From assembly GCA_001465935.1 (NCBI GenBank), contig LNKV01000029.1, positions 329,215 through 393,214 on the forward strand: 64,000 nucleotides of DNA. Reading direction: 5' to 3'. The stretch comes from Clarireedia homoeocarpa (taxonomy: Eukaryota > Ascomycota > Leotiomycetes > Helotiales > Rutstroemiaceae). The notes beneath the pieces were generated by a model. That model worked only from the letters and a program-made list of their open reading frames with translations. It did no database searches and had not been told where the DNA came from. Numbering within the stretch: position 1 is the first letter of the stretch; the number at the start of each line of letters is the position of its first letter. The position numbers and the translations under genes were made by a program. Positions 33,226-44,744 of the stretch are shown here, one piece after another.

Positions 33226-34655
33226 ATGTGGGAAATTTTACCAGAAGTATTGAACGCAAGAGCTGATGCTTCTACTACATCTGCTACCGCTGATGGAACC
33301 TCATCAACGACATCAAGTTCACAAACCAGTAGTAGCGCTGCCGCCTCAACAGAAACTACAACATCGGCAGCGACTACCTCGTCAAATTCAGGCGTGGTTG
33401 TCACAACACCGACAAATCCGGTATCTTCCAACAGTGATTCTGGGAAAAGTTCAATGCAAATTTCATCTCAGACTCCCACTAATAATGGCTCCGCGATTTT
33501 AACAAACTCGACCTCTGGACCTTCGACTCCTCCATCAGCACACTCTACGCACGCCCACGCAACGATATCAGATGGAGCCATAGCCGGTATTTCAATAGCG
33601 ACATTTGCACTTGGCGCTGCTCTAGCCCTCCTTGGCTTTTGGGTGTTCTCGAGACGGAGGGGGAGTCGCTCTCGAAAAAGAAGAAACCCCCAAACCCCCG
33701 TGTCAAACAGGCATACGTTCCAAGAACAATCCCGTGGTAGCATATCAAATAAGAGAAATGCGACGCGAACCGGCGAAATATCCATGGATGATTACTCACC
33801 CACAGAACGACTCGACGACAGTCAAATTCGGCGACACATGCAGAATCTGGAAGAGTTGATTCATCAACATGCCGAAAATCATTATCATAATCGTTTGTAC
33901 ACTGGGCACCAAGAAAACTTGAAAGTGTCCTTGACACGATGCGGTTATACCGACCAGAGTGAGGTATCACTACAGATGATGACTTCCTTGCTTGTTGATC
34001 CTAGCAACCGAATCACTGCAATCAGAAGCTTGATTGCTTCGGTCATACTGAGGGCAGTAGATCTGAAGAACAGTCCCGAAGATTCGTTACTCCCTGATGT
34101 TATCACTCAATTTTATCACATAATCCCGAAGAAAAGAAGAGCGAACGAGCAGGACAGTATGTCTCTTACTCCCCCTATCGCATCTCTACTTGAAAAAGGG
34201 TCAATTTATTTGAGAATGCGCGCTGATATCGTAAAATAGATTTCGATAAATGCCTCGCAAGATGGCGGCAACTATCGGCCTACCTTCTCTCGTCTAACTC
34301 TACTCATCGTGAAAGTTCATTACAGCTCGCAGACCATGCAACCACACGTATCGTAGAAATTCTCAACACAGTATTGCGGCCATTCACCAGGTCTAGCAAA
34401 AGTGAATCACGGTCGCCAACACAGGTGGAAAATCTTGCATCGATCATACAGGAAGGAAAAGAGTTCGGGATGCTATTATTGGAACAACCTGGAACATGGG
34501 TTTTGGGATGGGAGTTGTTGTCAAAACGAGGCTCGAAGATAGACCCAAAAGCAAACAATGAAATTGTCGTCTTTCCGAGTCTCGGGGAGGTCATTAGCAA
34601 AGGCGGGAGAGCGCATCTGAGAGTTATTATTGAGGTCGTTAGAGAACGCATATAA
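33226..34655 (+). CDS. Ser/Thr-rich single-pass membrane protein (Mid2/WSC-sensor-like architecture)
   Basis: Two exons (33226-34156, 34240-34655) joined by an 83-bp intron with a GTATGT donor; product about 448 residues. Residues 15-110 are an extracellular Ser/Thr-rich mucin-like region. A single transmembrane helix (AIAGISIATFALGAALALLGFWVF) with a basic RRRGSRSRKRR stop-transfer follows. The cytoplasmic domain is about 290 residues, alpha-helical and unlike the short tails of classical sensors (LEELIHQHAENHYHNRLY, CLARWRQLSAYLL, LLLEQPGTWVLGWEL). No signal peptide is obvious, so an upstream exon may be missing. The layout suggests a cell-surface sensor, but I do not recognise the cytoplasmic domain. 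Confidence 0.65.
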
Positions 34656-35181
34656 TTAGATTGTAGTATACGAGAGGAGTGTGAGAGATTGAAGAGAATT
34701 TAGGAAAGATTACGGAAATTAGAACTTGAACATAACTGACGGAGCTTCAGTGTTTCTACAGTTGGACTGTTCAATAATTACCAGCTTGATTAATACTATG
34801 ATTATCAATTCGTAGCTCCGGATAGATGTTTGAAATGACTAGTTCGAATGTAAACACCAATTATTAATTTCAAAGGCTGGAAACTGTTCTCCCAATGTTC
34901 AGCCAAATCTTAATTGACTGCTGCCCAAACTGAAACGGGAGATCATGTGTGTTGGAGTGATAAATCGAGAATGATCTACAAGCGCTCACATAAAAGAGCC
35001 TGACGAGATTGTACCAGGGGCACTGAGGCTTGGTACGGTTGGGCTCTGCAGGCTGAGCCTTTAGTAGACCAGCAGCTTATCTTTAAATACAACCCACCCC
35101 TCCCGTCACGGATTTCATTCTATCTTCCAGATAGAAGAAATAGAACGCAAATAAAATAGACGTCTATTAAACTCAGCTCAA
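34656..35181. promoter_or_regulatory. Intergenic, promoter of the STAND N-terminal-domain gene
   Basis: About 0.5 kb with no ORF. The TTTAAATA-like sequence near 35081 lies about 100 bp before the start codon and could be a TATA element. Confidence 0.35.
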
Positions 35182-36120
35182 ATGGCTGACCCAACCAGCC
35201 TGATTAGCGGTGTAGCCGGCGTAAGTATTATTATTCTTCTGATCTTTTCTTTCTGTAAGATAAGGTTAGAGCTGTACTAATCAATAACCCACCAGACTCT
35301 GTCAAGCTCCATAAGCATCGTGTCATTCATAAACGACGTTAAAAACGCCCCCGGGGATGTAGAAACCTGTTTCGCGCTCATTCAGCGCGTCTCCACTGAC
35401 CTCGAACATCTCATTCTCCTCCGCAACCAAAACCACAAGTTTCTCCGCGAAGACCCCACATCCACTACCCGTATCGGAGGTATCATCTCTTCTGCAAGAA
35501 ACAGCATCCTAGATATCTGCCAAGTTCTCGAAGGATGCCGGAAGGAAATCTATCAAGACCAAAGAATTCCACTTCGTCAGAAAATGCACTGGGTCCTGGG
35601 TGACTCGGCGGCTTTTACGAGAAGGTCACTGAATTTGCAGCAGCAGCATGCGGCGATTAATACGGAGATCACGTTCTTGAGGCAGGTGCAGGTATTGAAA
35701 CCGCTGGAGAGGACGGTGACTATGACGTTTGAGAATATTCATTTGTTGAGTATGAGGGAGAGGAGGGGAAAGGAGAAGGATAGGGGAGTGGCTTCGGCGG
35801 CGGGTGTTTCGGATGGGACTTTCTCGCCAGTTGCCGAAAGGATCGTTGAGACCATCGGGAACGAAGGCTGCAAGGAAAAGAAGAAAGTGGTAGCATTGGC
35901 GCCAACCTTATCACAACACCATTCCGTGCCGAGGAAGCCCTTGCAAACTCAGAATCAAAAGCCCATTGTAGAAGGAAATGAAGATTCGGCTGGAGTTGAA
36001 GACCCGGGAAACATAAACGAAAGTGATGATGATTTAGAAGCAGAATTCTACAGGGATCTGAGGAGACAGGAGGAAGAACGACATAAAAGACTGGCGGCAA
36101 GAAAGGCTCTAAAAGGATGA
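35182..36120 (+). CDS. Fungal STAND/NLR-type N-terminal domain protein (stand-alone)
   Basis: Exon 1 (35182-35220) encodes MADPTSLISGVAG and exon 2 (35296-36120) the rest, 287 residues. The opening MADP.S..SGVAG followed by a short intron is the typical beginning of fungal N-terminal domains found on NACHT/NB-ARC proteins (PigL_N-like). A helical bundle follows (FINDVKNAPGDVETCFALIQ, then VSTDLEHLILLRNQN). The C-terminus is charged and probably coiled (RDLRRQEEERHKRLAARK), and there is no nucleotide-binding domain. Stand-alone versions are common. Its position 0.9 kb upstream of, and in the same direction as, a headless NACHT-ankyrin gene suggests either a split receptor or two paralogous remnants. 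Confidence 0.7.
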
Positions 36121-36171
36121 AGAAAATGAAAATCTTTATTGTTGGAGGAATAAATGTGTTTATTGTTGATG

Positions 36172-36746
36172 TGGTCTGCTCCATTCACAATTCAAGCCCA
36201 TCCGTCAATCTTGCTCAATGGGCCTAACCCATTCGTCAATATTACCTGCACTACGAATAGGCCGGCCGGGTAGTAAATCGGACTTGACGAAGCGGTCGAT
36301 ATTTGAAGATGGTTATATAGGAGTCTGGTAGACAATATATTAGAACTAGTGTATTTTCAAACCTGTCAACTACTTCAACTACTTCCTTAACCACTTTATC
36401 TGTAGTTCTATCTGCTTCAAGAAGTAGTTTCTAAGCAACTCATTGTCGACCATTTTCGCCTCCCATCCCGCTTCCCAGCACACTTCCCAGTCCGCCTGCT
36501 AGCCCGCCTCCTAGCCCCCAACTACCTGCTTTCTAGCTTCAAATTGATAGCTATTATTGAATTGAAAACAGTTATAATATATCCTCAAAACAACAGATCA
36601 ACAGTAGCAGCTACGCCGGCACCCCATTCACCATGCCCGATTCAGTACCCGGGCGGCACATTCGTAGTACAGTTAATATTGTCGAATGGGCCAGGCCTAT
36701 TGGGCAATATTTGTGAATAGGCCTGAAGTGTGAATAGGGCAGACCA
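36172..36746. mobile_element. 575-bp element with about 100-bp terminal inverted repeats
   Basis: The first 101 bp (from TGGTCTGC at 36172) align without gaps to the reverse complement of the last 101 bp (to GCAGACCA at 36746), with about 81 matches by hand count. GATG flanks both sides (36168-36171 and 36747-36750), a possible 4-bp target duplication. There is no ORF for a transposase, so it is a non-autonomous TIR element. It separates the N-terminal-domain gene from the truncated NACHT-ankyrin gene. Confidence 0.8.
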
Positions 36747-37009
36747 GATGCACATCTAGGCAGTATCTAATTAGTTCTCAGCTGTGTTCGGTGGCTAACC
36801 CCGCACTTCCCTGGACCAATAGGCAGGCAATATACTGCAGCTTTCATTGAGTTATGCATATCCTCTACCATTTTGATTGATCAAGTCAGAGCCTATGATA
36901 AGGCAAAGAAGTCACGAGACCTTAAGACTCCAAATAGAAAATTAAAATTATTGCGTTAAAGTTTACCACGAGGCTCTGGTTCACGGTCAAGTCTAAGTAA
37001 GCTGAAGGC

Positions 37010-39062
37010 TCATCTATCCTCCAGAACCGGAGCCATAATAACCTTCTTGTTTTGTCTTGGTACTTTGATTCCAAGGATCTCAGAAAAAAATCTCTGGATG
37101 ATCTTGTTCGTTCCTTGATTCTACAGCTTTATCTCAACTTCGAACCCTGTCGGGATGAACTGCACTCTCTGTATTCTAGATGCGGGTATGGCAGTTCCGT
37201 TCCGTCAACTGAATCCCTATCACATACCTTTCTTGGTATGCTCCGTCTAACTCGGAAAGTTTATATGATTGTCGATGCCATTGACGAATGTCAAGATAGA
37301 GAAGCCGTACTACACTTGCTGAGAAACGTCTCTACTCAGGCCCCGGAACAGGTATACATTCTTGCTACAAGTCACCAGCTGGCAGTCATAGTATTTGAGA
37401 TCCAAAACTGGGTGGGTAAAGGATGCTTTATCTCATTTGGGACCGAAGCAGCGGATCGGGGCATTGAAAACTTTGTTGGTGCATCATTAAAGAGACTCCA
37501 CGAAAAAGGTTCACTGTCATATTCAGTTTCAATAGATATTGCGAGTGAACTTATAAGTAAGGCCGCTGGAATGTAAGTAAATCTACTTTTCTTATATATG
37601 AGACATATTTTGCTAACCAATCAATCTTCATGGTGAAAGGTTTACATGGGTCGCTTGTCAAGTGAATGCTCTTGATCAGCGAAAAATAATTTGGGAAATC
37701 AGGGAAAGGTGGGAAACTAGGGAAACTCGGGAAATCCGGGAAATCCGGGAAATCCGGGAAATGCTCGAAAGACTGCCTGGAACTTTATGTGAAACATATA
37801 CCAGAATCTTGAAGGATATGCCAGAAGCGGAAAAGCCATACGCCATAAGAATTCTACAGTTCCTCGCCTATTCCGATAAGCGCCTAACGCTTGAAGAGGC
37901 TATAGACGTTATGTGTGTTTCACCAGGTGCAGATCCAGCGTTCGATCCGGATTTAAGAATGCGCAACAAAAAAGCGCTAGCTACGTATTTATCAGGTCTC
38001 GTGTCCACTTCTGAAAGATATCCAAGGGGAATTGGGTTGTGCTCAGAGTTGCAACTGGCTCATTTTTCCGTCAGGCAATACCTCCTATCTGATCTTGTTG
38101 AAAGCAGTTTTCAGCAAAGCATGCTGGAGGTCAACGCGTCAAAATCGATCTTCCAAGTTTGTATTGCGTATATAGGCTATGCAAGGAAAATTACAAAAGA
38201 GAACTTGGAGAAGGGAGTGTCCGCCGCCAAGGCTGACCCCCATCATGACGCATTTGATCTTTCCATCAATATGATGGTTCTCACCGACGTCGAAAATAAT
38301 TTTCCCTTGATCAATTATGCCACTAGCTCCTGGATACACCACGCAAACATAGTACTGTCAATGCAATATTACTTGGACGGGCTTTATGATTTTTGCTTCC
38401 AAAAAATTGAGGATTTCCACTTCTCACGCGCAGTCCAGTTCCAGGCCAAAAATTCTGATAGGTCTCCTGATACGCCTTTGTGCTATGCGACATCAAACGG
38501 TTGCGATCATGTTGTAAAATTTTTACTAGAGCACGATGTGAATCTAAGAGGAAGAGATTACAGAGATGCTTTATATACTGCTTCACAGAAGGGATACTCA
38601 GTTATAGTCAAATTGCTTCTCGATCATGGCGCTGAAGTGAATAGAGAAGGAGGATTCTACGGAAATGCTTTATATGCTGCTTCAAATTATGGACATTCAG
38701 CTATAGTCCAATTACTTCTCGATCGCGGTGCTGAAGTGAATAGAGGAGGAATCTACGGAAATGCTTTATATGCTGCTTCAGGGGGTGGACATTCAGCTAT
38801 AGTCCAATTACTTCTCGATCACGGCGCTGATCCTAACATGCGAGGGCATCATGGAACTGCTTTGGAAATCGCTTCATGGGCAGGCTATAAGGACATATTA
38901 CAAATCCTCTTTGATGCTGGTGCGGTGGAAGCACAAGTAGAAACTGGCGTGATTACTACCCAACTTAATGGTAAACAGGCTGGCCAACATTATTTTGAGG
39001 GTAAAACTGAGCAACAAGATCAATTTATCGCAATTAGTTTAAATACTAAACCAACCATTTAG
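37010..39062 (+). pseudogene. 5'-truncated NACHT-ankyrin (STAND/NLR-like) gene
   Basis: Exon A is open from about 37010 to 37572 and joins in frame by a GTAAGT intron to exon B (37640-39062). Visible parts are a NACHT back half with Walker B (VYMIVDAIDEC near 37265), a winged-helix-like region (ETYTRILKDMPE, LTLEEAIDVM), a linker and five ankyrin repeats (38470-38930). No P-loop (GxxxxGKS/T), N-terminal effector domain or suitable ATG exists upstream in this window, so I call it truncated. A short-lived second life from an internal ATG is possible. Two ankyrin repeats are almost identical at the DNA level, and a 9-bp repeat encoding REI units lies near 37709-37762. Both are features of fast-evolving fungal incompatibility-type receptors. 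Confidence 0.65.
38656..38850 (+). repeat. Near-identical tandem ankyrin repeats
   Basis: Two adjacent units of about 96 bp, each containing TACGGAAATGCTTTATATGC and GGACATTCAGCTATAGTCCA, differ at only a handful of positions. The preceding unit (about 38560-38655) is more diverged. Confidence 0.8.
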
Positions 39063-39360
39063 ACTCAGATAGTTTAGGTCTTGGGTAGAGTTAGTCATCT
39101 GCAGGCCCCAATATCGAGATTCAAGGGGTAGAAACTACCCATTTCTTTGAGGCTACCCCAGCAATCGATATGATTTCTTGTCTGAATGTTTTTATCCAAC
39201 CCATAGCTGAGCCAGTTTTTTATTTAATCTGTGTCATGGAGATCCGTAAAAACGGCTAAATTTGAGACAAAACTAGTTCAAAGAGTCTATCAGTGCTTGG
39301 GTTGATCTCAGAGAACTCTATATTCGCTGCACAATAACTCTCCTAGCAAATCAACTAGCA
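39063..39360. other. Convergent 3' region
   Basis: About 0.3 kb between the ankyrin gene end and the Ap4A phosphorylase end; no gene. Confidence 0.5.
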
Positions 39361-40284
39361 TCATTCCTTCCTAGAAACACCAAATTCCCGCACAGTATTC
39401 TTTATACCCCCCTTCGCCCATGCATCGATATCATCCTGCGACTTAACGGCAATATAACCCAACATACCCACCGCACTCGCCCCCGGCCAGCTATTTTTTC
39501 GTCTTGGAAACACAATCATCCACCTCTTCGTCAAAATCATATTATGCGGACATGCAGCTCCACTCGGTAGCAGCTCCGCATGTTCCGCCTTTCCTTTACC
39601 TACCTCCGTAGCCTGCTCCAGCAGTTCATTGTACGTCTCAATCACATGTCCCGCCGTAACGTCTTCACCCTCCGGGAAACTGCGATAGAACCACTGAAAC
39701 GGCACATCCGGTTCCGGTCCATCTTCATCGAGAAAACTGGCAAATATCCCCTTCGGCATGGGCATCAACTGCATGTGCTTCCGCAATCGACTACATCCTC
39801 CATCTTTCCCACAGTTAAAGAAGAGAACGTAATCTCTTTCGATGGCGGTGAGAGCAGTCCATGCAGCGGTGAGATCAGTCTCATAGAGAGGCTCGTATTG
39901 TTTTGCCCGGACGTCAAATGTTAGGAGCATGAGATGGGGTCTTGCGAAGCAGAATTTATTGGCTGCAAGGAAATGGTGGGGGCCGATGTTGCCGATTTCA
40001 AAACCGCGAGTGTCGATGTCACTTTTAGGAGAGGGTTGGTTACTAGTTTTCTCCTTGCTTGTCTCGGCTTTAGCATCTGGCATAGCAGGCTTCTTTGACA
40101 GTGCGGGAGTGAGAATGAATTTGAACTAGGACGTGTGTTAGCCAGAGTTTCAGTGAGTGGATTTATACTAGACAACCTTGAGACCGCCGTCTTCCAATTC
40201 TATGATTTTTTGCTGCGGGTCGTACAATACTAGGCCAGTCTCGACAAGGTGATCGAATCTTGAAAGTACCGTTTCCTCGTCCAT
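39361..40284 (-). CDS. apa2: Diadenosine tetraphosphate phosphorylase / ATP adenylyltransferase (HIT superfamily)
   Basis: Two exons (40177-40284, 39361-40125) encode about 290 residues from ATG 40284. An additional 5' exon is possible because an acceptor-like GTGCACAG lies just upstream. N-terminal SRFDHLVETGLVLYDPQQ and the GPHHFLAANKFCFARPHLML block (family: NHFNILRPQLLL-like) are typical. The catalytic HIT-like region reads FFNCGKDGGCSRLRKHMQLM with the nucleophilic histidine of HMQ. The end VGMLGYIAVKSQDD matches Apa1/Apa2. The enzyme splits Ap4A with phosphate into ATP and ADP. The first histidine of the family motif is not present here (LRKHMQ instead of HRHMQ or HKHIQ), which is notable. 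Confidence 0.8.
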
Positions 40285-40704
40285 GACGATGAAGTCCTGT
40301 GCACTGTATTGTTTTAATCGTGAATACCAAGTACAGCTCTAAGTAAAATTTTCCGGGATCAATTTCAATGTCAATGGTGTCTTACAGGCCAGATAGAGTC
40401 GATTTAATCGTGTGCACAAGATATAGATGCGAGGTGTAATTGATCTACGAGAGAAGCATAAGCACATGAAACTCACATGAGCAGAACCTCAAGTATTTGT
40501 AAAGGACCCACAATGGCCTCGATATATTTCCGACGCTAGGAGTCTTCCCGCGCGGTTATTAATGTAGGACGAGATAATCACTATAATATTGATTACATAA
40601 GATTATTAACTTATTCGCGTCACTAATTCTAATTTTACAATACATCAATTCATCCTGCTTCTCCTCCTTGCAACTTCACAAAACCTTCACTCTTTAACCC
40701 CTCT
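40285..40704. other. Short intergenic region
   Basis: Between the Ap4A phosphorylase 5' end and the laccase 3' end. It may hold the first non-coding or short coding exon of the former; nothing else seen. Confidence 0.4.
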
Positions 40705-42561
40705 TTAGATGCCAGAGTCTGTTTGAGCGATATCATCTTCAGTCGCGTAGGTCTTCCAGTTTGCGCAAGTAGCGTTAACTGTTGCAACATCAACAGTGGC
40801 CGCCATCTCAGATTCACGCTCAAGGAGCTGAAGAGCAAATCCTTCAGATGTATGCCACGCGATATGACAATGCATCAGCCACGCTCCAGGGTTGTCTGTA
40901 TACAGGGCAATCACGAGGTATCCCGATGCCGGCAGCATAGCAACATCACGCCTTGGCGCATTTGTCAAGGTAAGATCAACGGTGGAGGCGTTGTATGTCC
41001 CTGTACCCTGTGCCAAGACCCAGAAATCGTGTCCATGGAGATGAATGGGATGTGCTTGTGCGAACGCTGTCTGGATGATGAAGTATACCCATTCATTGGC
41101 GTTCGGGAGCTGTACGACGTGCTGATCGGTTCCCCAGGTGTCGTTGCCTTCCGCGACTTGGAGAACTGTGGGATAATCCCATTGTGAGAGCTTAGAATAT
41201 TGTTAGTACCAATTTCTGCTCTTTATGGGGGCTGAGATAAACTTACGAACGAAGTGCCTGCCATGTACCAGTATATCTCGTTGCCTGATTTTCCAACAGT
41301 CACCTCCTCGTCATCCTCAACGTCGTCTGTGGATGCAGCGAGAGCGAGGTATGGAACAACGGTACCAATTGCCTCATCATCGCAAGAGTCCGTGAAGCTA
41401 TAGGCAGATGTGGTTGGATCATCAGTTGATGTGCTGTCGTAACGGATTATACCAAGAATGTTATCGACGTTGTCATTTTCTGAGCAAGACTCTTGCGGAA
41501 TGGCTCGCAGCCAGAAGTTGCCAGTTTCCTCGGTAGCGGTAACGACAACATCATATCGTTGGCCCATACCAATGCTTACTGCCGTAGTATTGTAGGGAAC
41601 AATTGGGACAAAGTCTGCAGCGATGACCTCCAAAGTGTGATTATCGATCATGAATCTAAAATGAGTGTCGGCAGCACCGTTTACAAGGCGGATAAGGTAA
41701 CGTGTTCCAGCAACAAACGAGGTCTCGAAACGCGATCCAACAACTGTGTCATCGTCTTCTGTCCAAGTGTTTGTGCCATTGATGAGACAGTTGTCGAATG
41801 TAGGTGGTCCGCTTGTTGCTGCTTCAATGGCTAACTGATCCGCAGTTTGATGGGACCAGTCGTTCAAGAACAAATTTCCAAGATCTTCGTCATAGTTGGC
41901 GGTGGCTGGTCCATTGATGAGGATACCTCCAAAGATACCGTCCCAGGCTTGTACATAAAAGTGAGAGTGGTACCAAGAAGAGCCATATTGAGTAGCCCTC
42001 CATTCGTAAGTGAAGCTGTCGCCCGGTGCGGTAGGACACTGTGTTACCGATGCTACGCCATCCATGTAGTTGGTGTAATTCTGCCGAATACCGTGGAAAT
42101 GAATGCTAGTACCATTGTTTTCTGGATCCGGTTAAGACAATGTTATGGAGGTGATGGAATGGATATACTTACGCATGTTATTGGTAACGTGGACCCTGAC
42201 AGTATCACCCCAATCAGCAATGATTGTCGGTCCTGGTACGGTACCTGCATAATCATTTAGCAAATACATCTAAGGAAGAAAAGTAGTGTCGCAGACCGTT
42301 GACTGTCAACACAATCCGCTCCACCCCATCAGGAGCAGCAGTGCTGTTCTCAATGTTGAACCAATACTCACGAACGACTCCAGTATCAGGAACTGTGTCG
42401 TAGTAGTTGGTAGAAATATCATAGTCGCCCCAGCAGGAGCGGTCGGTGGCGCTGTTGACACATCGCTTAGAGAGTGTATTCCCAGAAGAAAGTGCTGGGG
42501 CTGCAAAGACGCCTCGAAGGGTCGCCGATGCTAGGAGAAAAGATGCTAAGAACATCTCCAA
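40705..42561 (-). CDS. Laccase (secreted multicopper oxidase)
   Basis: Start ATG 42561 with signal peptide (MEMFLASFLLASATLRGVFA) and a probable KR processing site. Four exons are separated by introns near 42247-42296, 42121-42172 and 41202-41247, all in frame. All four copper-binding signatures are present: HFHGIRQ (L1), WYHSHFYVQAWDGI (L2), HPIHLHGHDFW (L3) and HCHIAWHTSEGFALQ (L4). The protein is therefore a complete ascomycete-type laccase oxidising phenols with reduction of oxygen to water outside the cell. Several N-glycosylation sequons are visible. The C-terminus ends about 40 residues after L4 (ATEDDIAQTDSGI), without the DSGL plug motif in its exact form but similar (DSGI), consistent with asco-laccase C-terminal processing. 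Confidence 0.93.
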
Positions 42562-43842
42562 AATGAATTACAATATGGAATGAGGATATAAAAGGACGAA
42601 TGAAGAACGAGTGAAAGAATTCAATGCAATGAGAGAAGGACGAAGAGTGTTGTTAATTGGAAGTGGTAAGATGAAGTTCAACGTGAGGGACAACAACAAC
42701 TATATACTCTCCGAAGAGGCTGAAGAGCACATATCGACATGAGTCGCAAATATCATCAAGTCGTCGCGTGCGGAAACTACATGGAGCTTCATGCAGCTTA
42801 GCATAGGCCACGCAACCTACGATCCTCCGGATATGTGTTGAGTATGCCGTCCTGAGTGCAGAAGTACGAATCTCCTTACTCAGCTTTTGATCACATTTGG
42901 GGAGGGTCTTCGCGTCGTCACCATACTACAGAATCCTTCATGAATATCCGTAACAGCATTATCAACGAGAATAAGACGATGTATTCCCGAAAGATCTAAA
43001 AGCCATCAACACATGGATATACGTATGCAAGAAAACGAAATTTTAACCAAAAGGCTCTATCTTCAGCTGTTTTTGGCTTGCGTAGGGTTGCAGGAGGGCT
43101 CATTCAGTCCACGTGTGAGATCCAAAGATCCACATTCAAGCGATTTCCACACTTATGCGAAATCCGCAGTTATGCCAAAGTTATGCCAAATCCACATTCA
43201 ATCCACATTCAATGTAGAAGATAATAAGTAAATGAGGGCTTTCCCAAATCGGGTAAATGCCAAAATTCCATTACTCTTCTGGAACATGCCAGAATCGTTA
43301 ATTTGTCACATCTTGAGGATATATACTTGGCAAAACCCACCAAATAACATTTGTTCTTGGGAGGGGAGAGTAAGTATGTATTAACCTTTGTTATCCCGGC
43401 TACTAAGTATAAGCCTCCTTTAAGCAGCTTTGTAGTTAGTTGAGCAGATAAGATCTAGGATTACCTAATCACTCGCTCACGGCACCATGTTCGCCTGTTT
43501 CTCCACATTTAGCGAGATGGGGTACGCAACATCAACGTATGCTCGAAGGCTGATGCTCCCATGCTTTTTTTAATTAAGTTCATGCAGGGACTTTTATATC
43601 TTCTCCTTGTTTTTAAACTATTGCTTCGATATATACGTAAGTTTATGACGAGTTTTCAGCTGTCGTGTTGATGGTTATGTCTTCACGGACATTACATGAG
43701 TATTAAAAACTCCGATGCTCTCGAAGTACTAATTCCTTCATCATCCAGTCTTCTCAAACTTCCTTGCCAAAGCAATACTCCTTTTCTGTTTTTTCGACTT
43801 GATTTCTCTTCTCAGATACACTCACTACTATCTTTCTTCAAT
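42562..43842. promoter_or_regulatory. Intergenic between laccase and small secreted protein
   Basis: 1.3 kb divergent region with the laccase promoter on its left side. 43130-43215 contains short direct repeats (CCACATTCAA, TTATGCCAAA). No gene is supported. Confidence 0.4.
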
Positions 43843-44434
43843 ATGCGTTTCACAACCACCGTGCCCATTATGGCGTTGTTGTCTTTCCCATGCTCTGCTG
43901 CGCCTCATGACAAGCGGACCACTCTCAAGGATGCCACCTTGTATGCTTACGGTCTAAACATGTCTGGCCAGCCTATCCTCTTTGGAAATGAAGATAGTAC
44001 GTCTAAACCTTCTAACAATCAAGCAGAAACTAACATAAAGTCCAGGCCTAGCATATATCAACACCGCGTCTCCCACCAACCTCACGTCTATGCTGAGTTG
44101 GACCATTGACACCTCAGGAACCGTTCCCTGGAACGCAACTGTCGTCAACGGCACCGCCAGCGGAGAATTCTACATCGTTAATGACGGGTCATCTCACAAG
44201 GCAGCCGGGTTTGCGACATCCAATGCGACTCTTCCGACCAATGCTACCACGATCGGGTTCTCGTTGTTTGGAGGCCAGGTTGTTTTCATCGATGCTGGTT
44301 CTCGCTTTCTGTCTCAGTTTTGGGCTGTGGAAGCTTCGAATGGGCTTTGGCTGTTAACGTGGAACTCGGATGGAAAGCCTCAGGACAACAGTGTGCCGGT
44401 GATTGTTAAGACGACTCCTCCAACGTCGTTCTAG
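43843..44434 (+). CDS. Small secreted protein of unknown function
   Basis: Two exons (43843-43996, 44046-44434) encode 180 residues. The start is the ATG directly before a signal peptide (MRFTTTVPIMALLSFPCSAA) followed by PHDKR, a possible Kex2-type site. The mature protein is rich in Thr, Ser, Gly and Asn, has several N-glycosylation sequons and almost no cysteine. Segments LYAYGLNMSGQPILFG and GEFYIVNDGSSHKAAGF suggest a beta-rich fold. I recall similar unnamed secreted proteins in filamentous ascomycetes but no characterised function; an effector or cell-wall role is only possible. Confidence 0.7.
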
Positions 44435-44744
44435 TTGATCTCACGGATTTCGAAGGAACTGTTCTGCTTTTGATGCTCGGCTGCTTCTACATTTATTTAT
44501 TTCTGAAAATCACTTTCTTTCGTATCCGCAGGGGGATTTGCACTAGAAGTTTGTATGCTCTAGTCATTTTATAACAATTGTTGTTCGTGGTTAAATACCG
44601 GCAAAATATAGACCACTTCTAAATCTCTGGCCAGTCTAAAGTTATGCTAATATGCTGTTGTGAGAACTTTGAGGCTTGTTTGAAACTTTGAAAGTCAAAC
44701 TCCCTCGATATACTCCATACTTCGTCACTAGCCAGCATAAAGCG

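Noticed and set aside
35720..36184. 154-residue minus-strand ORF
   Set aside because: Antisense of the STAND N-terminal-domain gene; the sense frame has the recognisable start, intron and charged tail.
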